A DNA stretch of 37,489 nt from DATAGF01 sp963813355 (GTDB taxonomy: Bacteria; Actinomycetota; Thermoleophilia; Miltoncostaeales; Miltoncostaeaceae). Shown in pieces: positions 18,001 to 24,132 of the stretch. Each line of letters opens with the position of its first letter. The stretch's first letter is position 1. The notes below the pieces were generated by a model, which was not told where the DNA came from, did not search any database, and was given only the letters and a program-made list of their open reading frames with translations. Location: assembly GCA_963813355.1 (NCBI GenBank), contig CAWEYS010000019.1:1-37489 (forward strand), read 5' to 3'. The position numbers and the translations under genes are program-made.

Positions 18001-18043
18001 CGGGAGTGACGGGACTCGAACCCGCGGCCTCCGGATTGACAGT
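18001..18043 (-). repeat. att copy 1: 3' half of tRNA-Asp, distal islet boundary
   Basis: These 43 bp are identical to 23513-23555, the 3' part of the intact tRNA-Asp gene from the anticodon loop (CTGTCAA on the minus strand) through the T arm to the discriminator. Beyond position 18043 the match to the tRNA ends. The sequence then matches att copy 2 (22329 onward) for another ~37 bp, including the 10-bp periodic series GAGTGCCGCT-GAGTACCGCT-GAGTCC. This is what site-specific integration into a tRNA 3' end leaves behind. Confidence 0.9.
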
Positions 18044-18141
18044 TGTGCCCGGCGAGTGCCGCTGAGTACCGCTGAGTCCTTCCGGAGTGGCTTTTGAGGC
18101 CACCGGCGCCCCGGCGAGCACCGCCGGGTGCCGCTGGCTCC

Positions 18142-18162
18142 CGTGACCCCTCGCGTGACCCC
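18142..18162 (+). repeat. Paired CGTGACCCC repeat, islet A distal arm
   Basis: CGTGACCCC at 18142-18150 and again at 18154-18162, period 12 bp, starting 99 bp after the end of att core 1. The same pair, at the same distance of 99 bp, follows core 2 (22470). This looks like an integrase arm-type site or similar end-recognition repeat. The rest of 18081-18381 shows further degenerate GAGTACCGCT-like units (about 18115-18140) and no gene I can support. Confidence 0.7.
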
Positions 18163-18381
18163 TCCTCGCCGGCGGTGACGCCGCCTGGACCGATCGTGAA
18201 CTCCCGCGGCGGCCGGCCGGCCGGCGTCAGCCCGTCGCCCCAGTCGTCGCGGCGTGGAGGGCTGGCGGTTGGTGGCCGCGCCGCGACGCAGGACCCTTGG
18301 GGCTCACCTGAAGGAACCGTGCACCGTCGCGGCGACGACGAGGACGTGCGGCTCCTCGGGCGACGGAGTCCGGCGACGGGC

Positions 18382-19485
18382 TCAGGGGCCCCCGAGGACG
18401 AGCCAGAGCGTGATCCCGCTCCAGAAGGCGAGGCTGGTGACCACCAGGACGAGCACGGCGAGCGCGTCGGCGCGGCGGCCGGGGTCATGGCGGGCGGCAC
18501 GGGCGCCGTGGAGGAGGGAGCGCCGGCGCCGGGCACCGGCATAGCCGTCGGCCAGCGCGTAGGCCGCGAGCGCGGTCACCGCGAGCAGGATCATGCCGAT
18601 CGCGAGGGCGCCGAGCACCGACACGTCCTCCGGCGTGAAGCCCCCCAGGCCGGCGGCCACCACCGCCGGGCCCCCGGAGCCGTCTGCGCGCTCCGGGCCG
18701 TCGCTGCCGGCGGGCACGGCAAGCCCGTGCTGCCCGATCAGCAGCGCGACGGCCGCGGCCCCGACGTCCTCCCCGCCGCCGCCGTCGGACAAGGCCGCGG
18801 CCCCCGGCGCGGCGGGCAGCGACCGGCCGACGCCGGCCGCGACCAGCCGGCCCACCGCCCGGCAGGCCTCGGCGATCTGTGCGGCGGCGTCCCGGGCGTC
18901 GGTCGGGGCCACCGCCGCCCCGCCCTGCCCCGCCCCTCCGGACGCCGGCGAGCCACCTGACCGCCGGGCGAGGCCGGCTCCGGTGGGCGCCGCGCGGGTC
19001 CCGGATCCCCCGTCGCGCGCCGACGAGCCCGTCTTCGCGCCGGTGGTGACCGCCGCGCCAGAGCCCGGCGCCGGGGCACCCGGCGAGGCGACGCTCGGCG
19101 ACGGCACGCTCGGCGCGCCGGTGGCGGGCGCGGTGGGCTTCGGGACCGACGGCACCGGCACCGGAAGCGGCGGCTTCGGGAGGCTCGGGGCGGGGGGCGT
19201 CGGGAGCGGCAGGGTCGGCGCGGGCGCGGCTGGGACCGGCGGCCGGGGCGGAGTCGGCAGCGGCGGCACGGGGACCGGCGGGGCGGGCAGCGGAGGCGGC
19301 GCAACCGGCGCCGGGGTCGGGACCGGCGGCGTCGGTAGCGACGGCACCGGCAGCTGGGGGAGCTGCGGCGTCGGGAGCTGCGGCGTCGGGAGCGCCGGGG
19401 CCGCGGCGACGAGGGCCGGCGCACAGCCGCAGGCCACCAGAGCGGCGGCCACCGCGAGGGCCCGTGCCAGACCCGCTCGACTCAT
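18382..19485 (-). CDS. Secreted proline-rich membrane-anchored protein
   Basis: 367 residues from ATG 19485, with AGAGGGAG just upstream. A signal peptide (ARALAVAAALVACGCAPALV, with a possible lipobox ACGC) is followed by ~120 residues of Pro-rich repeats of the LPTPQLPTPQLPQLPVPSLP type. A Gly/Ala/Ser-rich stretch and a small domain (AAAQIAEACRAVGRLVAAGV) come next. Two hydrophobic helices, ALAIGMILLAVTALAAYALA and ALAVLVLVVTSLAFWSGITL, lie near the C-terminus. It probably spans the cell wall from a membrane anchor. No known family recognised. It is divergent from the next secreted protein; TTGTGT and GGTAGA spaced 17 bp upstream may be its promoter. It lies inside islet A, so it may be cargo. 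Confidence 0.7.
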   Translation of the reverse strand: MSRAGLARALAVAAALVACGCAPALVAAAPALPTPQLPTPQLPQLPVPSLPTPPVPTPAPVAPPPLPAPPVPVPPLPTPPRPPVPAAPAPTLPLPTPPAPSLPKPPLPVPVPSVPKPTAPATGAPSVPSPSVASPGAPAPGSGAAVTTGAKTGSSARDGGSGTRAAPTGAGLARRSGGSPASGGAGQGGAAVAPTDARDAAAQIAEACRAVGRLVAAGVGRSLPAAPGAAALSDGGGGEDVGAAAVALLIGQHGLAVPAGSDGPERADGSGGPAVVAAGLGGFTPEDVSVLGALAIGMILLAVTALAAYALADGYAGARRRRSLLHGARAARHDPGRRADALAVLVLVVTSLAFWSGITLWLVLGGP

Positions 19486-19602
19486 GTGCTCCCTCTACCC
19501 CGCCGCCGGGAGCTTTACACAACTTCCTCCGGTAGGTTCTCGAGGAACCGGCCGGTGATCGGCGGCTTGCCGCGCCAGGCCCGCTCCAGGAGGCTCACCG
19601 CC

Positions 19603-20598
19603 GTGTGGAGTGCATCGCTCACAGCGCTCGCCGCCGCCGCCGGCCTTCTCGCGCTGAGCCCCACCGCCCGGGCGGACCACGACAGCGCGACCCCCTTCGC
19701 GGGCGTCTGGGGGCTCGGCGCGGGCGGCGGCCAGGGAGACCTCGTCCTCAGCCGCGTCAGCGACGCCGAGGGGCGGGCTCAGCTCGCCTCCCTCGGAGGG
19801 GCGCCGCAGTGCGCCGAGCCGGCGGTCTTCTACCGCGGCCGGCTCACGACGGCGGCCGAGCGAGGTCCGGTGGTGGGATGCGCCTCCGGGCGCGGGGCCG
19901 CGGACCGGCTCGACGGCGTCTACCTGGACGAGGCGCTCGCCCCCGCCGGCCCCCCCGCCGAGGTCCACGTCCTGATCCAGAACGCCGCCGGTCACCCGCG
20001 TGCGACTCTGCGCTGGACCACGCCGGCGGAGCCCGGGACGGTTCGAAGGGCGCCTCTCGCCTTCCTGGGCCACGTCGTCGGCGACGGGGCCGATCCGGTC
20101 GTCACGCTGAGGGGCCTGCGCGTGACCGGGGCCCACTCCGGAGGCGGCGCCACCGCCACGATCGCCGGGAGCTTCCGCGGCGCCGGCCGGCCCGGCCGCT
20201 CGAGGTACCGGCTCCTCCCCGTCGGCGGGGCGCTCGCGACCTACCGGCCCAGCGCGGCGCCGGCCCAGCGCGCGCGGGTCGAGGAGGTCGTCATCGACGC
20301 GCGCAGCGGCGCCGACTACCTGAGGGTCGTCGGGAGCGGATCCCTGATCCGCGGGCCGGTGGCCACCGGGGCGGGCAGCGCCTGCCGCCACATCGCCTTC
20401 CGCTACACCGTCCGCGCGGACCGCGGCTCGGCGGCCCTCCGCTGGACCTGCCGCTCCCGGGCCGACCGCTCGCCGCCAGTCGTCCTCGACGTCTTCAGCC
20501 GCCCGCGCGACCGGATTGCGTCGAGCTATACGCTCGTCAGGCGCCCCTGCTCACGCGGCACGCCGTCGGCGTCCCCACTCGCCGCCGAGGCGTGCTGA
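19603..20598 (+). CDS. Secreted protein of unknown function
   Basis: Start chosen at GTG 19603, which has AGGAGG at 19588-19593 and opens directly into a signal peptide (VWSASLTALAAAAGLLALSP, cleavage near ARA-DH); the frame stays open to 19486 but lacks a ribosome site there. The mature protein (~300 residues) appears all-beta with two similar parts: PFAGVWGLGAGGGQGDLVLS with CAEPAVFYRGRL near the start, and repeated strand patterns later (VTLRGLRVTGAH, YRLLPVGGALATYRP, VVIDARSGADYLRVVGSGSL). Four cysteines in the second half could form disulfides. No family is recognised. The gene lies in islet A, divergent from the Pro-rich protein; both encode exported products, which suggests a shared cell-surface role. 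Confidence 0.7.
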   Translation: MWSASLTALAAAAGLLALSPTARADHDSATPFAGVWGLGAGGGQGDLVLSRVSDAEGRAQLASLGGAPQCAEPAVFYRGRLTTAAERGPVVGCASGRGAADRLDGVYLDEALAPAGPPAEVHVLIQNAAGHPRATLRWTTPAEPGTVRRAPLAFLGHVVGDGADPVVTLRGLRVTGAHSGGGATATIAGSFRGAGRPGRSRYRLLPVGGALATYRPSAAPAQRARVEEVVIDARSGADYLRVVGSGSLIRGPVATGAGSACRHIAFRYTVRADRGSAALRWTCRSRADRSPPVVLDVFSRPRDRIASSYTLVRRPCSRGTPSASPLAAEAC

Positions 20599-20599
20599 G

Positions 20600-20628
20600 C
20601 GGGCCGTGAAGGATTCGAGCCTTCGACC
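20600..20628 (-). other. tRNA 3'-end-like remnant (tRNA-Arg or tRNA-Lys type)
   Basis: On the minus strand GAAGG-CTCGAAT-CCTTC forms a perfect 5-bp T stem with a 7-nt loop, followed by CACGGCCC and G. This is the 3' side of an acceptor stem whose partner GGGCCGT is absent. It resembles the 3' ends of actinobacterial tRNA-Arg or tRNA-Lys genes as I remember them. No anticodon arm is recognisable. It lies ~90 bp before a recombinase remnant, so it may be an old attachment site. Confidence 0.45.
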
Positions 20629-20720
20629 TGTGAGGGAGACGCGGGGGACCCGCCGCCGCTCGTGGGCTCGCCTCCGACCTACTCCGCGCGACGACCGGAA
20701 CCGGCCCTCGCCCCGCTCCT

Positions 20721-21055
20721 GAGGAGGCGCGCCGCCGCTGGCGGGACGTCGAGACGACCGGGCGGCGCCTGCATGTCCGCCAGCGGGTTCGCAACGGTCG
20801 GACCGGCGTGCCCAAGTCCGCCGTGGGCGACGCGAGGTCCCTCTCTCGGCGGCCCTGGTGCGGGAGCTGACCGCTGCCAGCTCGCCTCGCCGTGGAGCGG
20901 GACGACGACCTCGTGTTCCCGGCGACGACGGGCGGCCCGCTCCAGGCACGGAACCTCTACCGCGGGTTCAAGCCCGCCGCGCGTTCTACGTCCACGCGCT
21001 TCCGTCCGATCTCCCTGACGGCGAGAAGCTGGCGGCCGCCGTCGGCTTCAGCTAG
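20721..21055 (+). pseudogene. Tyrosine recombinase (phage-type integrase) remnant with internal deletion
   Basis: RRRWRDVETTGRRLHVRQRV with RNGRTGVPKSAVGDARSLS is the integrase box I region ('LRWRDVD...RLHVRR.VRNG...PKS...R.VPL'). VRELTAASSP, DDDLVFPATTGGPL and ARNLYRGFKPAA follow. The sequence then jumps straight to FYVHALPSDLPDGEKLAAAV (TAG at 21055), the segment that carries the active-site Tyr (usually TYVHLLPDDLPD). The stretch with the catalytic His-x-x-Arg (HALRHT..S) is missing, and the box I Arg region is cut at its 5' side. Frame changes occur near 20840 and 20975. Such a protein could not recombine DNA. It marks islet A as a dead mobile element. Confidence 0.75.
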
Positions 21056-21282
21056 GCCCTGGCTGACCCACCCATCCTGTATGGCCACGGCCTCTAGTGC
21101 CATCTCCAGCGGACAGCTCAGCCACTCCCCGCTCAGGCGATGGCACCCCAGCGCGGTCAGGACGACGGCTTCGACATCGCGCGCCGCGCCATGTCCCGTG
21201 AGAACCGCCACGTCACCTCCGCCGATCCCGCTCCGTCGTGAGGGCCCGGCAATCGCACGAGAGGCGCCGGCGGCCCGGCGCG
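21056..21282. other. Gap without a supported gene
   Basis: Between the recombinase remnant and the next gene. A minus-strand open frame passes through here (GGDVAVLTGHGAARDVEAVV, then LTALGCHRLSGEWLSCPLEM) and looks less arginine-rich than typical shadow frames. It has no ribosome site or recognisable start and runs on antisense to the recombinase. I do not call it a gene. Confidence 0.4.
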
Positions 21283-22029
21283 CTACGGCGCTCGCGCCTC
21301 GCGCCCGGCCGGGGGCCGCGACCGGCGCCGGCGCCGGTGGGCGCGCAGGGCCACGAGGATCCCTCCGACGAGGACGATCTGCCCCCCGACAAGGAGCGCG
21401 TAGCCGGCCGGCCCGAGGCCACCCCCGCCCCCGGGCGGCGAGGCCGGCGGAGCCGCGGGCGCCGCGGCGGCCGCGCGGACGGTCGGGCGGTAGTCGAGGC
21501 TGCCCGCGATCGCCACCGGTTGACCGTCGACCGTCGCCAGGATCCGCCATCGCTTGATGCGGAAGCCGGCCGACGGATCGGCGAGCATGCGGGCCGAGGG
21601 CCGGCTCCCGTAGTGGGTCCGGTGGTCGTGCCAGCGCCAGGACGTGCCGCTGCCGACGGGGACCCAGTCGGGCGGGCCCCGCAGCTCGTCGAGCGGGGGG
21701 ATGCCCCGGGCCGGGTCCTGCGAGTTCACGTAGGTGGACGGCGACCGCCGGTTCTCGAACACCTCCCCGCCGAAGAAGAGGAGGTAGGGCTCGCGTTCGT
21801 AGCCGAGGATCTCCACGGGCTGGGTGGTCGCGACGGCGACCTCGACGCCGCCAATCCCGTCCACGACGCGAGCCGTGAGGGGCGCGTCCGCGGGCGTCAG
21901 CTCCGTGACCGCGGAGACGACCCCGGGAACGTCCGGGCTGGCGCCCGGGTCGGCGCCGGCCGCCCAGGCGGCGCTCGCGGTCAGGAGGACGCCGACGAGG
22001 GCGACCACCGACACGGCTCGTCGGTGCAT
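21283..22029 (-). CDS. Exported, C-terminally membrane-anchored protein
   Basis: ATG 22029 begins a clean signal peptide (MHRRAVSVVALVGVLLTASA, cleavage at AWA-AG). The ~190-residue outer part contains EILGYEREPYLLFFGGEVFE, NRRSPSTYVNSQ and WRWHDHRTHYGS, then RILATVDGQPVAIAGSLDYRP. A Pro/Gly linker and one C-terminal helix (PAGYALLVGGQIVLVGGILV) with a basic tail (HRRRRRSR) follow, so it is a type I membrane protein facing outside. The 'GYEGEPYLRI...NRRSP.TY.N...W..HDHR.HW' pattern is familiar from conserved actinobacterial exported proteins without assigned function. The His/Asp cluster could bind metal, which is speculation. Last gene of islet A. Confidence 0.75.
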   Translation of the reverse strand: MHRRAVSVVALVGVLLTASAAWAAGADPGASPDVPGVVSAVTELTPADAPLTARVVDGIGGVEVAVATTQPVEILGYEREPYLLFFGGEVFENRRSPSTYVNSQDPARGIPPLDELRGPPDWVPVGSGTSWRWHDHRTHYGSRPSARMLADPSAGFRIKRWRILATVDGQPVAIAGSLDYRPTVRAAAAAPAAPPASPPGGGGGLGPAGYALLVGGQIVLVGGILVALRAHRRRRRSRPPAGREARAP

Positions 22030-22236
22030 CCTGACCACGTTAGAGCTCGGCCGAGGGCGGCGGGACTGGCCGATGGTCGGGTTCGCGGGCACCGCCCCTC
22101 CACAGCAGCACGCCGAGGATCGCTGTTGCGCGCCTCCCGCGATTCGGCGCCACCCGCCGGCCCCCTGAAAGGGGCCGCCCCCAGTGGCGCAACAAGTGGA
22201 AGGCGCACATCGTGCGCCGCAGCGCGACGACCTCCG
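22030..22236. other. Islet A proximal end, non-coding, with hairpins
   Basis: No gene is visible. Two strong dyads occur: GGCCCC-ctgaaa-GGGGCC (22159-22176) and GGCGCAC-atc-GTGCGCC (22202-22218). The second lies 19 bp before the CGTGACCCC pair at 22237 and could be a directionality-factor or host-factor site. Function is inferred from position only. Confidence 0.4.
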
Positions 22237-22257
22237 CGTGACCCCTCGCGTGACCCC
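22237..22257 (+). repeat. Paired CGTGACCCC repeat, islet A proximal arm
   Basis: CGTGACCCC at 22237-22245 and 22249-22257 (period 12 bp), ending 72 bp before att core 2. It is the counterpart of the pair at 18142 at the other end of islet A. A single CGTGACCCA ends 73 bp before the real tRNA-Asp (23432-23440). Confidence 0.7.
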
Positions 22258-22297
22258 CTACCTTTTCGATGCCCTGGGACACCGCTCCCACCAAGAA

Positions 22298-22321
22298 AAA
22301 GCCCTGCGCTCGCAGGGCTTT
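22298..22321 (-). terminator. Rho-independent terminator after att copy 2
   Basis: AAAGCCCTGC-gctc-GCAGGGCTTT (as read on the plus strand) is a perfect 10-bp stem. The plus-strand A run at 22296-22300 supplies a U tract on the minus strand (TTTTTCTT). It sits 8 bp past the tRNA-Asp 3'-half copy on the tRNA strand, so the element evidently carried its own replacement terminator along with the replacement tRNA end. Confidence 0.85.
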
Positions 22322-22328
22322 CACGGAA

Positions 22329-22371
22329 CGGGAGTGACGGGCCTCGAACCCGCGGCCTCCGGATTGACAGT
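22329..22371 (-). repeat. att copy 2: 3' half of tRNA-Asp between the two islets
   Basis: 42 of 43 bp are identical to the 3' half of tRNA-Asp (23513-23555); the one difference is C for A at 22342, in the T loop. Similarity to att copy 1 continues to ~22408 (TGTGCCC.GCGAGTGCCGCT, then TGAGTACCGCTGAGTCCT). CGTGACCCC arm repeats flank this copy on both sides, as expected at a junction between two tandem integrants. Confidence 0.9.
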
Positions 22372-22469
22372 TGTGCCCTGCGAGTGCCGCTGAGTACCGC
22401 TGAGTCCTACCTGATCGCGCTCTTGGCCCTTGCGTGCTCCGGCGAGTACCCCTGAGTGCCGCTGGGTCC

Positions 22470-22490
22470 CGTGACCCTTTGCGTGACCCC
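22470..22490 (+). repeat. Paired CGTGACCC repeat, islet B distal arm
   Basis: CGTGACCCT at 22470-22478 and CGTGACCCC at 22482-22490 (period 12 bp), starting exactly 99 bp after att core 2, the same distance as the pair after core 1. GAGTACCCCT-GAGTGCCGCT-GGGTCC units precede it. Nothing gene-like is visible between here and 22626. Confidence 0.7.
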
Positions 22491-22626
22491 CGCGTTTCCG
22501 CGTGGCCGCCTGCGTGCCACCAGTTCACACGCCTCGATCGCCACCGACCCGCCGCCGCGGTACATCGACGAGCTGGCCCGCGTCGATCTCGCCGTCGTCT
22601 AGCGCCCCTTCGGTTCAGCGGCCGGG

Positions 22627-23049
22627 CTATGAGGCGGCAAGCTCGTCAGCTTCCTTCCGCGCGAGCACAGCGTCGAGCGTTGCGTACTCGGCCTCGTCGA
22701 GCGCAGCCCCGGCGAAGTCGATGGCGTCGAGCGCGTCGTCCTCCGCGCGCTTCGCTCGGCCCTCCGCCACATCGACGTCGAGTTCGGCCTTCTTGTCGGC
22801 GATCCGCCCGCGAACGTGCGCGACGTGCTCCTTCCAGCTCTGCTGGACGGCATTCCAGCTTCGCTGCGCGTCGTCGTAGGCCTCTTCGTCTCTTGCGCGA
22901 AGCTGGTCGGCGTCCTCGTCGGCTGCCTTCCTGGCCTCGGCGACCTTCGCCTCGAGGTCCGCTCGGCCTCGGGCCTCAATGTCCCGGGCGTTCTGCTCGA
23001 CGGCCCGCGCCCGCGCCGCGAGTTGCTCAAGCGCATCCGAAAGTGCCAC
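22627..23049 (-). CDS. Small cytoplasmic coiled-coil protein
   Basis: 140 residues from GTG 23049, with a strong AGGAGGGGG site upstream. No signal peptide or membrane helix. Almost the entire protein is charged helix with heptad character: LEQLAARARAVEQNARDIEA, then LEAKVAEARKAADEDADQLR, SWKEHVAHVRGRIADKKAEL and a conserved-looking end FAGAALDEAEYATLDAVLAR. I have seen similar small Ala/Glu-rich proteins ending in '..A...EAEYA.LDA..AR.EADELA' in Actinobacteria, without known function. It is the only gene in islet B, so either it is the sole surviving cargo or a chromosomal gene trapped between att copies. Confidence 0.75.
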   Translation of the reverse strand: MALSDALEQLAARARAVEQNARDIEARGRADLEAKVAEARKAADEDADQLRARDEEAYDDAQRSWNAVQQSWKEHVAHVRGRIADKKAELDVDVAEGRAKRAEDDALDAIDFAGAALDEAEYATLDAVLARKEADELAAS

Positions 23050-23431
23050 AGCGTCCCCCTCCTGCTGTCTCTCGGTCCGAAACTCGGTCCGACTTGGCGG
23101 CGCCCCGCGACCGGGTCCGCTGGGATGCAGGTCAGTCAGGGCGAGACCGAGAGCCGCGATCCGCAAACGCACGCACGGCACGATCAATTTAGGGCCTCCA
23201 ATCTGCATACCGCCTGACTGGTGGCCTCGCCGGGGCTTGGTCGGGTGGGGGTGGCGAGGCCAGTCACGCCCCGTCGCCCTCGGCCGGCGACGCGGGCAAG
23301 CAGCGCGGACCTCGCTGAGGACGCGCCGCGTCCGAGTGTCTTCGCCTGGATGGAAGCCTGGACACACCTGTCCCTGGACCCTGCCACGCAGCCGTGGGGG
23401 CTGTGGCGAGGGCGCTTCGGCGGGGCCCCCG
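23050..23431. other. Islet B non-coding stretch
   Basis: No gene supported on either strand. There is a small dyad CAGCC-gtggg-GGCTG near 23390 and the single arm-like CGTGACCCA at 23432-23440. The leader of the coiled-coil gene lies at its left edge. Confidence 0.5.
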
Positions 23432-23440
23432 CGTGACCCA
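23432..23440 (+). repeat. Single CGTGACCCA repeat, islet B proximal arm
   Basis: One copy only, ending 73 bp before the tRNA-Asp 3' end at 23513; the equivalent pair before att copy 2 ends at 72 bp. The second unit expected 12 bp upstream is degenerate (GCGGGGCCC). Confidence 0.5.
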
Positions 23441-23482
23441 TAGCGATCTGCGTCCCGCTCCCGCCCGCGGTTTGAGCGCCAG

Positions 23483-23504
23483 AAGGCCGTTCTGAGCGGG
23501 CCTT
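23483..23504 (-). terminator. Possible terminator of tRNA-Asp
   Basis: AAGGCC-gttctgagcg-GGCCTT, a 6-bp stem 9 bp past the tRNA 3' end on the minus strand. The following bases (CTGGCGC) give only a weak U tract, so it is a weaker candidate than the hairpins behind att copies 1 and 2. Confidence 0.4.
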
Positions 23505-23512
23505 TTCTAAGA

Positions 23513-23587
23513 CGGGAGTGACGGGACTCGAACCCGCGGCCTCCGGATTGACAGTCCGGTGCTCTAACCAATCTGAGCTACACCCCC
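23513..23587 (-). tRNA. tRNA-Asp (GTC)
   Basis: Minus strand, 75 nt, no encoded CCA. The acceptor GGGGGTG pairs with CACTCCC (one G-U), discriminator G. D arm GCTCAGATTGGTTAGAGC. Anticodon stem CCGGA/TCCGG around CTGTCAA gives anticodon GTC. T arm GCGGG-TTCGAGT-CCCGT. The half from the anticodon loop to the 3' end is repeated at 22329-22371 and 18001-18043. It lies 21 bp after tRNA-Val and is probably co-transcribed with it. Confidence 0.95.
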
Positions 23588-23608
23588 ACGGCGCCGGCGG
23601 GCGGGAGG

Positions 23609-23680
23609 TGGGCGGTGACGGGATCGAACCGCCGGCCACCTGCGTGTAAGGCAGGCGCTCTACCGCTGAGCTAACCGCCC
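23609..23680 (-). tRNA. tRNA-Val (TAC)
   Basis: Minus strand, 72 nt, no encoded CCA. Acceptor GGGCGGT pairs with ACCGCCC, discriminator A. D arm GCTCAGCGGTAGAGC. Anticodon stem CCTGC/GCAGG around CTTACAC gives TAC. T arm GGCGG-TTCGATC-CCGTC (one G-U). First gene of the tRNA-Val/tRNA-Asp pair. Confidence 0.95.
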
Positions 23681-23736
23681 GGACCGCATCGGCCGGATCA
23701 CGATACCAGCCCCGGGTGGGGCGCTAGCCTGGGCCG

Positions 23737-24132
23737 ATGGACCGCGACGCGCTCACCCGCTGGGTCGGCGCCTACGAGGCGGCGTGGCGGGCCCCGGGGG
23801 TGGCGGCGCTCGACGCGCTTTTCACCGAGGACGCCGCCTACTCGACGGCCCCGTACGAGAACGCCCACGTCGGGCTGCCGGCCATCCGCGCCATGTGGGA
23901 GGCGGGGCGCTCGCCGGGCGAGGCCTTCTCGATGGCCAGCGAGGTGGTGGCGGTCGAGGGCGACGTTGGCGTCGTGCGGGTCGCCGTCCACTACACGGCG
24001 CCCCGCGACCAGGAGTACCGCGACCTCTGGGTCGTGCGGCTCGCGGCCGACGGGCGCTGCACGAGCTTCGAGGAGTGGCCCTTCTGGCCGCCGGGCTCGG
24101 GCGGCGGCTACGACCCGGGCCCGGCCTCGTAG
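23737..24132 (+). CDS. SnoaL-like/NTF2-fold protein
   Basis: 131 residues from ATG 23737. The start LTRWVGAYEAAWRAPGVAAL-DALFTEDAAYSTAPYENAHVG and the strands EVVAVEGDVGVVRVAVHYTA, DLWVVRLAADGRCTSFEEWP are the standard cone-shaped NTF2-like fold ('..W..aY..aw...d...l..lft.da.y...py......G...I...w'). Such proteins are small cytoplasmic isomerases, hydrolases or ligand binders. No reaction can be assigned. Its last 25 bp overlap the convergent epimerase gene. Confidence 0.8.
   Translation: MDRDALTRWVGAYEAAWRAPGVAALDALFTEDAAYSTAPYENAHVGLPAIRAMWEAGRSPGEAFSMASEVVAVEGDVGVVRVAVHYTAPRDQEYRDLWVVRLAADGRCTSFEEWPFWPPGSGGGYDPGPAS

Noticed and set aside
17994..18542. Minus-strand frame ending QSGGRGFESRHSR, and similar plus-strand frames with GVTGLEPAASGLT near 22.3 kb
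   Set aside because: These strings are translations of the tRNA-Asp 3' half and recur wherever it does; no real protein.
21060..21270. Minus-strand frame with protein-like composition (CHRLSGEWLSCPLEM...)
   Set aside because: No start or ribosome site, no recognised family, and it continues antisense through the recombinase remnant.
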